Assembly (NCBI GenBank): GCA_000827265.1
Contig: KN834803.1
Span: 299,723 to 363,722 of the forward strand
Length of the DNA stretch: 64,000 nt
Direction of reading: 5' to 3'
From: Collybiopsis luxurians FD-317 M1
Lineage: Eukaryota > Basidiomycota > Agaricomycetes > Agaricales > Omphalotaceae
Every line of letters begins with the position of its first letter. The stretch's first letter is position 1. The notes below the pieces were generated by a model. It saw only the letters and a program-made list of their open reading frames with translations, was not told the origin of the DNA and did not search any database. Positions 1-11,932 of this stretch are shown in pieces. The position numbers were made by a program, and so were the translations under genes.

Positions 1-611
1 GGAAGAGGAAAAAAATGAAGAAAGTGAAGAGTGAATCCAATGTCATGACTCATATCAACAACATATGAAGCAGGGCACAAGTGAACCCAAAACAACTGTG
101 AGGAAAGGCAGGCTTGTGGCTCAGTTCATATTCTGTGTGCAATGGTTGTCATGCACTAAATGTGTGACCTTTCCTTGCTTGTGCAGGTGCTAATAAAGAT
201 CTGAATTCTGTATACAAACTGTCAGTATTTTATGTTAGTGGCTTATGGATGTTATTATTCACTTGGTCAAACAGCATAACATTGTACCACTTGACTTATT
301 TTTTCCAGAATAAAAAGAGGTTTATTTGACGAGTCAGTTGAGAATTGAGAGTGAAGCCTTACAGTCTCAGCAATATAAGTCATTCAACTCACTACCAATA
401 TGGCTCTATTCTCACAATATAGGCTTAAACAGTGACAATAATCTTATTCAATACATCAAAAATGTGTTTTAATGAAACGAATTTAAGTTTTAATGAAAAG
501 TCCATTTTGCCGAGGTTCGGCAAGTTAGCTGTCAAGCGCGGGAAAAAAAAGTAACTTTCAAGTAACTTAATTATATTAAAAAAGTTACTTGCAAAGTTAC
601 TTTGCGCACAC
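1..611. other. Left flank, no gene seen
   Basis: I see no supported coding region here. The last 60 bases hold a foldback (listed separately). From about 612 the sequence matches the 3' flank that recurs after each long gene of the array (compare about 13765-13940), so 612 is taken as the left edge of the array. Confidence 0.5.
548..603. repeat. Short foldback with ~21-bp arms
   Basis: Arms at 548-568 and 582-603 are near-perfect reverse complements built from AAGTAACTT and AAGTTACTT, with one extra base in the right arm and an AT-rich loop of about 13 bases. It sits just outside the array. It may be a miniature foldback element or a simple hairpin; no target duplication was identified. Confidence 0.55.
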
Positions 612-789
612 TCAGGCCAGGCTGGATCATTACATTTAAATAGCAAAGCTGGAACTGGATTTTTTTAAGGTCAAGATCTAGCAGCTTTCGTGTATCGTGA
701 TGAGGCAAACACACAATAACGAGTTTGGATTATTTGAATATTAAGAGCTCCAGAGAGAGGAGGGACATCAACCATCCGACTATGGCACT

Positions 790-2652
790 TTATGCATAAC
801 CTCTTTTCCGCGCTTCTTCTCTCTAATATTTCATCATAGCGAGAGAAACTGAGTTCAAGTTTAGCAACAAAGATCCCATAAGTAGCGTTCATACTGGAGA
901 TTAAATGCTCGTTAGTCTTGATGTCTTTGCGAATCGAGTTGGCAGTAGTGATGATATAACTTTTTGTCTGAAAATCGTAGGTTAATACTCTGAAGATCAT
1001 TCTAAGGAATAGTTTTTACTTACTTCCCCGGGGAGTGAATCATATTCCTTACCATCGATCTTGCTGGTGGGTCCGCATTCATACCGACCCAGGTAGTAAA
1101 GATGCCCAGCTGAACTGTTATGTAGTAGTAGTATGTGCCCAATCCATCGATTGAATTGGGTGAGATCAGAGCACAGGTCTGTAGCGCTCCAAGAAACTGT
1201 GATTAACAGTTGGGCTAAGCTGTTAGAAGGTTTAACAAGGGCTTCCGGGTGTTCGAGAATCAGATGAGTTGCATGCCCGAAAACCTGGAAATATGCATCT
1301 TCAGCTAATGTCGCTGAGCGAATAAAGTTTTTGCTATCACTTTTGTACATAATTCCCTGACAACCGTGTCCTTCGATGATCTTGGAAGTTTTGAACAAAC
1401 GGCTTTCAGGGAGGCTATACTAAGATGCATTTTCGCGCTACCAGCATTGCTCTGAAGGGTGTGATTAGGCCAAAGATTCTTGAATTTTTCAGAGAAACAT
1501 ACAGGAACAATCTGACTGGAAGACGACGGCAACTCCGAAGAGAGAGCCGGAATGCTGCGACTTGGTCTAGGTGCTGACACTTTCGTGTTAGCAGCAGCAG
1601 TTGAACTTATGACAGGTTTCGGAGAGGAAGCAACCCGACCGGAAGGGAGCCGCAGTTTCGGAGAGGGGGCAGCCAGGGTACTGCGACTTGCAGTTGGCCC
1701 AGGAGCTGGCACTTTCTCATTACCCGCAGCAGCAGAAATTATGGCGGGTGCTGGAGAGGAAGCAACTCGACTGGAAGGTGGCGGCAAACCCAAAGAGGGA
1801 ATAGCTGGCATGCTCCGACTTGGCCCAGGAGTTGACCCTTCTACGTTAGCTGCAGCGGTTGAAGTTACGGCGGGTCCCAGAGAGGAGGACCGTGGAAGTG
1901 GGATCTTGCCCGACTCAGTGTGGTGAGGTTCTTTTAAAGAGGCATAAAAATGCTTACCTTGAGTTCAGGATGCGGAGATACAGCTCCTGTAGCGATCTCA
2001 TGATGTTCCGAGTCCGGGCGCAGCTTATCCTCCAACTCCAACAATAGTTCCGGTTCTGTAACAGGTTCAACATCTGAAGCAGCTTCGCCGTTGGTACTCT
2101 AATAAATGATAAAATAGAAATACCATGTTACAGTGAGAAAAGGAGAAACTTTGGATTCACGCTCACGTCTAAGTGGGCAACAGGTTTAATATCCGGAGCA
2201 GCCTCATCGTTCCCTCTGTTTTCCGTATTTGCTACCGGGTCAATTGCCTGGAAACGTGAACTGAGTTCTACCGTTTGCGCATCAGATGTAAATGATGATT
2301 CTGAGACACTCATGACGGTACGGATTCCCGCAAGAGCTTCATCCAATTCCATCAGCATTGCCTCGTTCTCACTCTGAAGAGTGACGAACTCCTGAGTCAA
2401 GGTCATCAGACGAGCATGGTATTAGGAGGAAGCCTTATGAAGAAATTCAAGTCGTCTTTCTGTGGTAACGAGAGCTTCATTCGAGGCAGCCTCGACTCTC
2501 TGCAGATATAAAATCAGACCAGAAAACAGAATTTGAGTTAGCCCACATACTTGCGACTGCCCGAGCTGCGTTTGCACCCTGAGCAATACTTCACCCTGTC
2601 GACGGACTAGATTTGTCACCAAGTCGACATTGAAAGGGGAACCGGAAGACAT
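790..2652 (-). pseudogene. L1: decayed long DUF6697-like gene
   Basis: Exon 1 (2551-2652) is intact and encodes the usual 34 residues with DLVTNLVRRQGE. Exon 2 then has an in-frame TAA where the intact copies have a Gln codon (plus strand near 2420). Exon 2 is also joined directly to the later repeat exon, with exon 3 lost, giving NRGNDEAAPD near 2190-2215. In the last exon about 13 bases are missing compared with L4, so the conserved end LREEARKRGYA is out of frame. A 3-base ins adds one Leu in the domain (LLLHNS). The Pro/Ser-rich exon and the C-terminal exons are otherwise recognisable. Three independent lesions make this a pseudogene rather than a sequencing fault. Confidence 0.85.
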
Positions 2653-3220
2653 TGTCCGCTTGGGATGGTGAGGGGACCACAGAAAGGCAGTGATCCGCAG
2701 AACCAGCTCTTTGAAGCATGGCGTTTAATAAAGTTTCTCCCACAGGCCACGCGTTAGAAGCTGTTTGGGCCGTTCTCACTCTGGTACTAGATCAAGGACT
2801 ACATTTTGTGACCAGCGGCTGGGAAGGCAAAGGAAAGTTAAGGGCATCATTTCAAAGTTGTATGAGTTCAAGGCTGTTCAGTGGCTAATGAAAGTCCTAG
2901 CTAGCTGGACAGGACTGAGTCGGTGCAACGCGACTTTTGATTTTCCCAGCCTCTTGAGCGATCAGCTTAGAAGCTTTGAGAAGATTAATCGAAAGAGGGA
3001 TTGCGTATCCTAGTGCCTATTACTCGTAGAGTTCGAAGAAGCAGTTGTTCGGTGGATATTGCGGCAAGGGTTTCGGATGAAGCCGGAAAGGTACATAGTA
3101 GACGTCATGTTAGACGCTCATTACTCTCATCGTCCCTCACCAAGCGATTATCATCCCCAAATCGATATCGCAGGCAGTTTTGAACCGTTGCAGAGATGAA
3201 ATGTACATACTAATTAACTA

Positions 3221-3800
3221 CTATACATATCCTCTTTTCCTACCCTCCTCCCGCAACCCTTTGTCGATCGTTTCATCATAGCCAATAAAACGGAGCACAG
3301 TCTTCGTAACATAGACTTTATTAACAAGGCCCATATTGAGAATCAATTGCTCCATGGTCTTAATCTCTCTTGGTCGAACCGTCTTCGCTGAAGGAAGTAT
3401 GTATTGCTTAGTCTCAAAACAAAGTGTAAGTAATACGCAGATGTTGGAAAATCTCTCTTACTTCCTCGGGTAGTGATTCACATTCCCTTTCGTCATTCTA
3501 CTCGTGGCTCCAGCTTCATACTCGCCAAGATAATAAAGATGTCCAACCAAACCGCTCCGCAGCAGTACATGCCCTTTCCATCGATTGAAGTTGGTTAGAT
3601 TACTTCAGAGTTTTGTCGAATGCACGGAGAATGTGATGAATGTTTGATCATGACTAGGAGGACGGGTGATGAGAGCTTCTGGATGCTTGAGTCCATGTAT
3701 GAATTTTCAGAGGGTGTTCCCAGAGCCCGTAAGTATATTAGAATGTAAGGCAGAGTCGATTACCATATCACGAACCTTCGCGCACAGCTCTTTGAGGAGA
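3221..3800 (-). pseudogene. S1: C-terminal remnant of a short DUF6697-like gene
   Basis: Matches the last two exons of S5 (19958-20480), including the Tyr-Leu-Gly-Glu-Tyr core and the last exon starting Thr-Lys-Gln-Tyr. The frame of the penultimate exon is broken. Exons 1-5 are absent: the sequence jumps from the exon-5 end (GCTCTTTGAGGAGAAGG, near 3790) straight to sequence that normally lies upstream of the start codon. S2 and S4 have the same junction. Confidence 0.75.
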
Positions 3801-4148
3801 AGGGCAGGCCCAGTGGAGCTAGCTGTCGCCACGCATTAGAAGCTGGTTTGTTACCCACCGTGTCGCTCAAGTTTTTATTTTTTGCTTAGGCGTGTTCATT
3901 GATTTCGATATTGGGAGAGCTAGAAAGGAGTGCCTCTATAGTGTAAATAAACTTATTATAGAAAGCCAGGCTAGATCACTACATTTAGATAGCGAAGGTG
4001 GAAGGAACAAAGTCTGGATTTTTTTAAGGCCAAGATCTAGCAGCTCTCGTGTATCGTGATGAGCCAAACACACAATGACAAGGTTGGATCATTAAAATAT
4101 TAAGAGCTCCAGAGAGAAGAGGCACACCAACCATCCGATTATGACACT

Positions 4149-6229
4149 TCATGCATAACCTCTTTTCCGAGCTTCTTCCCGGAGCCCCTTCTTAAATGTT
4201 CCATTGTAGCTCGGGAAACGGAGCTCGGTTTTCGCAACATAAATGCCATGAGCGGCTCCCATACTTGAGATTAAGTGCTCCGTAGTCTTGATGTCGTGAT
4301 GCCGAATTGACTTGGCAGAATCGAGGATGTACTTCTTTGTCTGAAAAACATGCGTGAACATGGCTTTATGGAAGAGTGGGGAAAATACTTTACTTACTTC
4401 CTCAGGAAGTGAATTGTATTCCTTCCTGTCAATCTTGCTAGTCGGTCCGCATCCACACTGACCCAGGTAGTAAAGATGTCCAGCTGTAGTATTTTGCAGT
4501 AGTATATGCCCAGTCCATTGATCGAATTTGGTGAGACTAGAGCAAAGCTTGTTATTGTTCAAGGAAACTGTTATTAACAGCTGGTCTTGGCTGTTAGGTC
4601 GTTTAACAACGGCTTCCGGGTGTTTGAAAATCTGAAAAGAGGCAGTGCCGAAGACCTGAAAATGTGCATCCTCAGCTGATGACGTTGAGTTAATAAGGTT
4701 TTGGCAGTCACTTTTGTACATAAGTCCCTGACGACCTTCTTCTTCACTGATTTTGGAAGTTTTGAGCAGACAGCCTTCCGGGAGGCTATACTAAGCTGCA
4801 TTTTCGCGTTATTAGCGCTGCTCTGAAGGGAGTATTAGACTAATTATTCTGGAAATTTTCACAGAAACATACAGAAGTGACCTGGGTAGAAAACGACGGC
4901 ATGCTGCGGCTTGGCCCAGGAGTTGACACTTCCACATTAGCCGCAGCAGTTGAAGTCGTTAAGCGTTCCGGAGAGGAAGCAACTCGACCGGAAAGTGGCG
5001 GCAGCCTCGGAGAGGGAGTAGCGGGCATGCTGCGACTTGGCCCAGGGGCTGACACATTCACGTTAGCTGCAGCAGTTGGAATTACGACGGGTGCCGGAGA
5101 GGAAGAAACTTGATCAGAAAATGGCGGCAAACCCAAAGAGGGACTAGCCGGCGTGCTCCGACTTGGCTCAGGAACTGACACTTCTACATTAGGTGCAGCA
5201 GTCGAAGTTACGGCGGGTCCCGGAGAGAAGGAAAGCGGAATCTTGCCCGAGTCAGTGCGGTAAGGCTCCTTCAAAAACGTATAAATATTCTCACCTCCAG
5301 TTCGGGATGTGGAGATGCAGCTCCTATGGCGATCTCAAGATGTTCGAGTTCGGGCGCGGCTCATCCTCCATCAATAGCTCAGGCTCGGCAACCGGTTCAA
5401 CCTCTGGATCAGCCTCGTCATTGGTATCCTATAACGATGGGAATTTGGTGTTACAGTGGGGGGAGGAGGAACCGAAGTATAGGCTCACATTTAAGTCGGT
5501 AACAGGCTCAACGTCTGGAGCAGCCTCGTCAATGGTATTCTACAACAAATGGGAATTCCGTGTTATAGTTGGGGGAGGACAAACTATGGAGTGTAGGCTC
5601 ACGTTCAAGACGAGGACATTGCTGGTACTGGTAGGTTGTGGTTCCTCCATTTCATCCCGTCCCGTAAAAACTTCTTCAAAGGAGCTGTCGGCGGAAATGT
5701 CGGTCTATCGCAACCGCATCATCAAAGCTTATCAGAGATTCCTCCTGAAAATACTTACAAGCGACTCCTCAAAGGCACTATCACGATTCCCTCTGTCTCC
5801 TGTATTTACTATCGGGTCAATTGCGTGGAAACTTGAACTGGGTTCTGCCGTCTGACCATCGGATGTAAGCGATGAACTTGGGAGGCTCATCACGGCACGG
5901 ATTCCTGCAAGAGCTTCATCCAGTTCCATCAGCATCACCTCGTTCTCGCTTTGAAGAGTGACGAACTCCAGTGTCAAGGTCATCAAACGAGCATGACACT
6001 GGGAAGAGGCCTTATGAAGAAGCTCAAGTCGTCTTTCTGTGGCAACGAGAGCTTCATTCGAGGCAGCCTCGGTTCTCTGTAGATATGAAATCAGACTATA
6101 AGGGAGAATTAGAGTTAGCCCACACACTTGCGACTGTCCGAGCTTATTTTGCATCCTAAGCAACTCTTCACCCTGTCGACGGACTAGATTGGTCACCAAG
6201 TCGACATCGAAAGGGGAATCGATAGACAT
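4149..6229 (-). pseudogene. L2: long DUF6697-like gene with one-base frameshift
   Basis: Exons (minus strand): 6128-6229, 5759-6076 (318 nt), 5603-5704, 5489-5539, 5295-5428, 4873-5241, 4712-4822, 4398-4655, 4149-4340. Every exon has the length and phase of the intact copies except 5295-5428, which is 134 nt where L3 and L5 have 135. L3, L4 and L5 read TTCCGAG or TTCCAAG near this point (plus strand) and L2 reads TTCGAG at about 5353, so one base is missing. The frame then ends at an early TAG. Everything after it, including the C-terminal domain ending RKRGYA, is preserved. It is either a very recent pseudogene or an assembly error. It carries the extra 17-residue repeat exon (5489-5539) also present in L4. 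Confidence 0.75.
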
Positions 6230-6802
6230 TCTCTGCTTGGGATGGTGAGGGGACCACAGAAAGGCAGTGATCCGCAGAACCAGCTCTTTGAAGCATGGCG
6301 TTTAATAAAGTTTCTCCCACAGGCCACGCGTTAGAAGTTGTTCGGGCCGTTCTCACTCTGGTACTAAATGAAGGACTATATTCTGTGACCAGCGGCTAGG
6401 AAGGCAAAGGAAAGTTAAGGGCATCACTTCAAAATTGTATGAGTTCAAGGCTTTTCGGTGGACAATGAAAGTCCTAGCTAGCTGGACAGGATTGAGTCGG
6501 TGCAACGCGACTTTCGATTTTCCCGGCATCTTGAGTGATCAGCTTGGAAGCTTTGAGAAGATCAGTCGTAAGAGAGAGTGCGTATCCTAGTGTCTATTAC
6601 TCGTAGAGTCCGAAGAAGAAGCAGGTGTTCGGTGGATGTTGCGGCAAGGGTTTCGGATGAAGCCGGAAAGGTACATAGTATACCCCCAGTTAGGCGCTCA
6701 TTATTCTCGTCGTCCGTCACCAAGCGATTATCGTCCCCGAATCGATATCGCAGACAGGATTTTAAACCACTGCAGTGATGAAATGTATATACTAATTGAA
6801 TA

Positions 6803-7400
6803 CTATACATGTCCTCTTTTCATACCCTCCTCCCGAAACCCATTTTTGATTGTTTCAATAAAACGGAGCACAGTCTTCGCGACATAGACTTTATCAACAA
6901 GGCCCATATTGAGAATCAACTGCTTCGTGGTCTTAATCTCCCTTGTTCGAATCGTCTTCGCTGAAAGAAGTATGTATTGCTTTGTCTAAAAACGAAGTGT
7001 TAAGTAACCCTTGCATTATCCACGCAGATGTCGGAAAAGCATGACTTACTTCCTCGGGTAGTGATTCATATTCCTTTGCATCGATTTTACTCGTGACTCC
7101 AGCTTCATACTCGCCAAGATAATAAAGATGTCTGACCAAACTGCTCTGCAGTAGTCCATGCCCTTTCCATCGACCGAACTTGGTTAGATTACTGCAGAGT
7201 TTTGTCGAACGCTCGGAGACAGTGATGAACGTTTGATCATGACTAGGAGGACGGGTGATGAGAGCTTCGGGATGCTTGAGGACATGGTATGAACTTTCAC
7301 AAGGTGCACCCAAAGCCTGTGAGTGTATTAGAATTCAAGGGAGAGTCGGTGATCATATCACGTACCTTCGCGCACAGCTCCTTGAGGAGAAGGGCAGGCC
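6803..7400 (-). pseudogene. S2: truncated short DUF6697-like gene
   Basis: The penultimate exon is still open and encodes HPEALITRPPSHDQTFITV, the WKGH motif and HLYYLGEYEAG, nearly identical to S5. The last exon is also open but lacks three codons (the Gly-Tyr-Asp of S5) and ends in TAG at 6803. The N-terminal exons are missing by the same deletion as in S1 and S4. No start codon in a sensible context remains, so it is treated as a truncated, probably non-functional copy. Confidence 0.75.
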
Positions 7401-7770
7401 CAGTGGAACTAGCTGTTTAAGGCATGTCATTCAGAAAGTTTCTCCCACCGGCCACGCATTAGAAGCTGGTTTGTTACCCACCGTGTCGCTCAAGGTTTTA
7501 GTTTTGCTTAGACGTGTTAATTGATTTCAATATTGGGAGAGCTAGAAAGGAGTGTCTCTATAGTGTAAATAAACTTATTATAGAAAGCCAGGCTAGATCA
7601 TTACATTTAAATAGTGAAGCTGGAAGGAGCAAAGTCTGGATTTTTTTAAAGTAAAGATCTAGCAGCTCTCGTGTATCGTGATGAGCCAAACACACAATGA
7701 CAAGGTTGGATCATTAGAATATTAATAGCTCCTGAGAGAAGAGGCACATCAACTATCCGATTATGACACT

Positions 7771-9781
7771 TCATGCATACCCTCTTTTCCGAGCTTGCTC
7801 CCGGAGCCCCTTCTCAAATGTTTCATTGTAGCGAGGGAAACGGAGCTCGGTTTTAGCAACATAAACCCCATGAGCGGCTCCCATACTTGAGATTAAGTGC
7901 TCCTTAGTCTTGATGTCGTAATGCCGAACTGACTTGGCACTATTGAGGATGTACTGCTTTGTCTGAAAAACATGCGTGAGCACTCTCAAAATGTCTTTAT
8001 GGAAGAAGTTGGGAAAATGCTTTACTTACTTCCTCAGGAAGTAAATCGTATTCGTTGCTATCAATCCTGCTAGTTGGTCCGCATCCATACTGGCCCAGGT
8101 AGTAAAGATGTCTAGCTGTAGTATTTTGCAGTAGTATATGCCCAGTCCATTGATTGAATTTGGTGAGACTAGAGCAAGGGAGTGAAATGCGGTCGGAAAC
8201 TGTGATTAACAGCTGGTCTTGGCTATTAGGAAGTTTAACAACGGCCTCCGGGTGTTTGAAAATCTGAAAAGAGGCAGTGCCAAAAACCTGAAAATGTGCA
8301 TCCTCAGCTGATGACATTGAGTTAATAAGGTTTTTGCAGTCACTTTTGTACATAAATCCCTGACAACCTTCTTCTTCACTGATGTTGGAAGTTTTGAGCA
8401 GACAGCCGTTAGGGAGGCTATACTAAGATGCATTTTCGTGTTATTAGCGTTGCTCTGAAGGGAGTATTAGACTCATTATTCTGGAAATTTTCACAGAAAC
8501 ATATAGAAGTAACCTGGGTAGAAGACGACGGCAAGGCCGAAGAGAGAGCAGCCGGCATGCTGCGGCTTGGCCCAGGAGTTGACACTTCCATAATAGCTGC
8601 AGCAGTTGAAGCCATTACGCGTTCCAGAGAGGAAGCAACTCGACCGGAAAGCCGCGGCAGCCCCGGAGAGGGAGTAGCGGGCATGCTGGGACTGGCACTT
8701 GGCCCGGGGGCTGACAGATTCACGTTAGCTGCAGCAGTTGGAATTATGACGGGTGCCGGAGAGGAAGCAACTCGACCAGAAGGTGGCGGTAAACCCAAAG
8801 AGGGACTAGCCGGCGTGTTCCGACTTGGCTCAGGAACTGACACTTCTACATTAGCTGCAGCAGTCGAAGTTACGGCGGGTCCCGGAGAGAAGGAAAGCGG
8901 AATCTTGCCCGACTCAGTACGGTAAGGCTCCTTTGAAGACGCATCAAAATGCTCACCTCGAGTTCGGGATGCGGAGATACAGCTCCTATGACGATCTCAT
9001 GATGTTCCGAGTCCAGGAGCGGCTCATCCTCCATCAATAGTTCAGGCTCGACAACAGGTTCAACATCTGGAGCAGCCCCGTCATTGGTGTTCTATAACAA
9101 ATAGGAATTCTGTGTTACAGTGGTGGGAGGAGGAACTGTGAAATATAGGCTCACATTTAAGTCAATAACATTGCTAGTACCGGTAGGTTGTGATTCCTCC
9201 ATTTCATTCTGTCTCGTAAAGCCTTCTTCGACGGAGCTGTCGACGGAAACGTCGGTCTATCGAAACTGCATCAGTAAATCTTATCAGAGATTCCTCATGA
9301 AAATACTTACAAACGACTCTTCAAAGACACTATCACGATTCCCTCTGTCTTCTGTATTTACTATCAGGTCAATTGCGTGGAAACTTGAGCTGGGTTCTGC
9401 CGTCTGATCATCGGATGTAAGCGATGATCTTGGGAGGCTCATCACGGCACGGATTCCTGCAAGAGCTTCATCCAGTTCCATCAGCATCACCTCGTTCTCG
9501 CTTTGAAGAGTGACGAACTCCAGTGTCAAGGTCATCAAACGAGCATGACACTGGGAAGAGGCCTTATGGAGAAGCTCAAGTCGTCTTTCTGTGGCAACGA
9601 GAGCTTCATTCGAGGCAGCCTCGGTTCTCTGCAGATACAAAATCAGACTATAAGGGAGAATTAGAGTTAGCCCACACACTTGCGACTGTCCGAGCTCATT
9701 TTGCACCCTAAGCAACTCTTCACCCTGTCGACGGACTAGATTGGTCACCAAGTCGACATCGAAAGGGGAATCGATAGACAT
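7771..9781 (-). CDS. L3: long DUF6697-like protein
   Basis: Eight exons: 9680-9781, 9311-9628, 9155-9256, 8957-9091, 8514-8903, 8344-8454, 8030-8287, 7771-7962; 1608 nt, 535 aa, phases consistent throughout. Residues 1-34 carry DVDLVTNLVRRQGEELL. Residues 35-140 are a charged, Leu-rich coiled coil. Residues 220-349 hold three repeats of about 40 residues rich in Pro, Ser and Ala (TAAANV...PSRSMPA...LPPLSGRVASSP). The last three exons form the C-terminal domain with ITVS, WTGHILLQ, LYYLGQY, EYDLLPEE and YVAKTELRF. I read this as DUF6697-like by motif order. Function is unknown; no signal peptide or membrane segment is seen. Oddity: the donor used by the other copies (GTATGT or GTAAGT) is ATATGT here. 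The model uses GTTACT nine bases upstream, which keeps frame. Confidence 0.7.
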
Positions 9782-10699
9782 TCTCTGCTTGGGATGGTGA
9801 GGGGACCAGAGAAAGGCAGGGATCCGCAGAACCAGCTCTTTGAAGCATGGCGTTTAATAAAGTTTCTCCCACAGGCCACGCATTAGAAGTCGTTTCGGCC
9901 GTTCTTCGAATTAGTCTGGTACTAGAAAGACTATATAATGCGACCACCCAGGACGCCGAGAAAATCAAATTCGTGTCACACCGAAGTCCCTTTTCCTGGC
10001 CAGCTAGCTAGGCCTTTCACTAGTTACCGAATATTTAGCATATACAGTCTTGAACCGATGCCCTTAATGCTCTTTTACTTTCCTGGATGTCGATTAGTTT
10101 AGAAGCTTGGAAAAAGTAAATTGTATGAGGGGGCGCGTATCATCGTGTGTGTTACTCTTAGAGTTCAAAGGAGAAAAGGAATTCGGTGAACGATATTAAG
10201 ATTTCGGATGAAGCCGGAGAGGTAGACGCCAGAGTAGACGCTCGTTATCCTCGTTGTCTCCCCTCAAGAAGCCATTATCATTCCCGAATTGATATCGCAG
10301 GTAAAATTTTAAACCATTCAAAGACAAAATAGATGTGTCAATTGGTGAACGTGTTGCTGACATGATACATCAATTGACTACTATACTTATCCTCTTTCCT
10401 ACCTTCCGCGGCTCCACCCTCCATCATAACCAATCAAACGTAACACAGTCTTCATCACATAGACTCTACCAACAAGACCCGTATTGAGGAGTCTCGATTG
10501 GCCTCGGTCAAACTGTCTTCGCAGAACGAAGTATGTCCACTCCACGGCTGCCAAAAAACATCATTCGAAAAAACTGTGAAAAGGTCACCTTTCTCAGTTA
10601 ATCCTAGGCAAGATATCAACAATTGCGACCCAGATTTTTTTACAAAAGGAATCCTTTTTCATTAGATATTCCCTTTGAAAAAGGGTACCTTTGCCGGGA

Positions 10700-10758
10700 G
10701 AGAAACAAAACGGGCAACGTTTTGGCAGTAAATTGGGGCATCGCCCGTTTTGTTTCTC
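10700..10758. repeat. Hairpin with perfect 16-bp arms
   Basis: GAGAAACAAAACGGGC at 10700-10715 and its exact reverse complement at 10743-10758, with a 27-base loop. It sits in the roughly 350-bp stretch inserted between two exon relics of S3, so it may belong to a small mobile element. Confidence 0.6.
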
Positions 10759-11602
10759 GGCCCAAAAAATTAAATTGTTAAAAAAGTTTTCCACTCGACA
10801 ATGTCCATGTTTTTCATTCAGAAATTTTACTGGAGAGGGTAATATTATTCATAGAATTTTTCGGTCTATTTTACCTTTGTTAGTTTCACCGTATTGCGCA
10901 GTGGCTAAAAATAAAGCGCAAGTATCTCCTCCATTGTTCAAGCAGATGTCTGACAATCATTACTTACCTCTTCAGGTAGTGAATCATATTCCCTCCCATT
11001 GATGGTCCACGGTAGCAATTCAATACTCATGTTCGCAGTGTTATCTTCATTACTCTACCGGAGATAATCAATTTAAACCACATGAAATTACTAAGATAAC
11101 ATACTCGAGTATCTTCAATCAAAAATGACATTGCTAAGGAAGTGGAATCAGGTGTTGAAAAAGTGACTTGGAAAAACTTCGCTAACTTGTCCATACAAAA
11201 GCAACTTGACTAACTTTTTATCTAGGCTTATTTTAAGAGACTCTGGCCTAGTACTATTGATCTAAGTCGCTTCGAGCTCACGGACAATCGTCATTTGTGT
11301 CAATGGAAAATATAGTTACCCATCAGATAGATCAGCGCTTACAATCTGAGAAAGTGACAGAGTTCAAATTTTGGATTTTAAGTGGCTTACTGTACTAAAA
11401 TAACTTGTAGCAATCATCTGCGTAATGCATATCACATAGCTTGCTGGTGGCTTAATGTGGGAGAGAGGGCTGCCGCAAGGGATCGTGTGGCAATCATGAG
11501 TTCAAGATTAAGTTTCAGTCTGCAAATTCAATGCAATGGATGCTCGGCCACCTTCCCTGCATATGCCACAGTTGACATAGTCTGACACTAGTTCATCGGT
11601 GG

Positions 11603-11635
11603 AGAGTGTGCTGACTATGATAGTCAGCACTCTCT
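11603..11635. repeat. Hairpin, 15-bp arms
   Basis: AGAGTGTGCTGACTA (11603-11617) and TAGTCAGCACTCTCT (11621-11635) are near-perfect reverse complements with a 3-base loop. It lies within the S3 insertion. Confidence 0.5.
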
Positions 11636-11789
11636 GCATTAATGAACCAGTTGGAATAACTTTATAGATATATTTCATATTTTTTACACTATATAATGGT
11701 TTGCCGCCCGCATCAAGATGCGCGATACCTTGAATAGGAAAAACAGCTCCGACCCCCCAAATCCATTCCGTCCAAAATCATTCACCTAC

Positions 11790-11932
11790 AAATTTAATCA
11801 CAACATGGTGGAATATTTAGGACCAGAAGGTATTACTATGGATCCCACAAAGGTAGAAGTCATTCAATAATGGCCAACTCCGCAAAGTCTTGAAGAACTG
11901 CAGTCCCTTTTAAGATTTGCTAATTTTCAGGA
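11790..11932 (+). mobile_element. Ty3/gypsy reverse-transcriptase fragment
   Basis: Translated in one frame the stretch reads VEYLGPEGITMDPTKVEVIQ, an in-frame stop, then WPTPQSLEELQSLL and FANF. This is the well-known block at the C-terminal end of Ty3/gypsy reverse transcriptase. In active elements it runs VEYLG..IS.EGI.MDP.KV..I..WP.P....ELQSFLGFANFYR. Here the usual few residues after YLG are missing and a stop interrupts it, so it is a dead fragment. No LTRs, gag or integrase were recognised nearby. Confidence 0.8.

Noticed and set aside
4149..4721. A continuous frame starting MYKSDCQN in L2 (and its equivalents in L3-L5) read as an exon
   Set aside because: Comparison with S5 shows that the first part is a 56-nt intron (GTGACT...TTTTCAG). 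The exon starts at Val-Phe-Gly and the preceding exon uses another frame.
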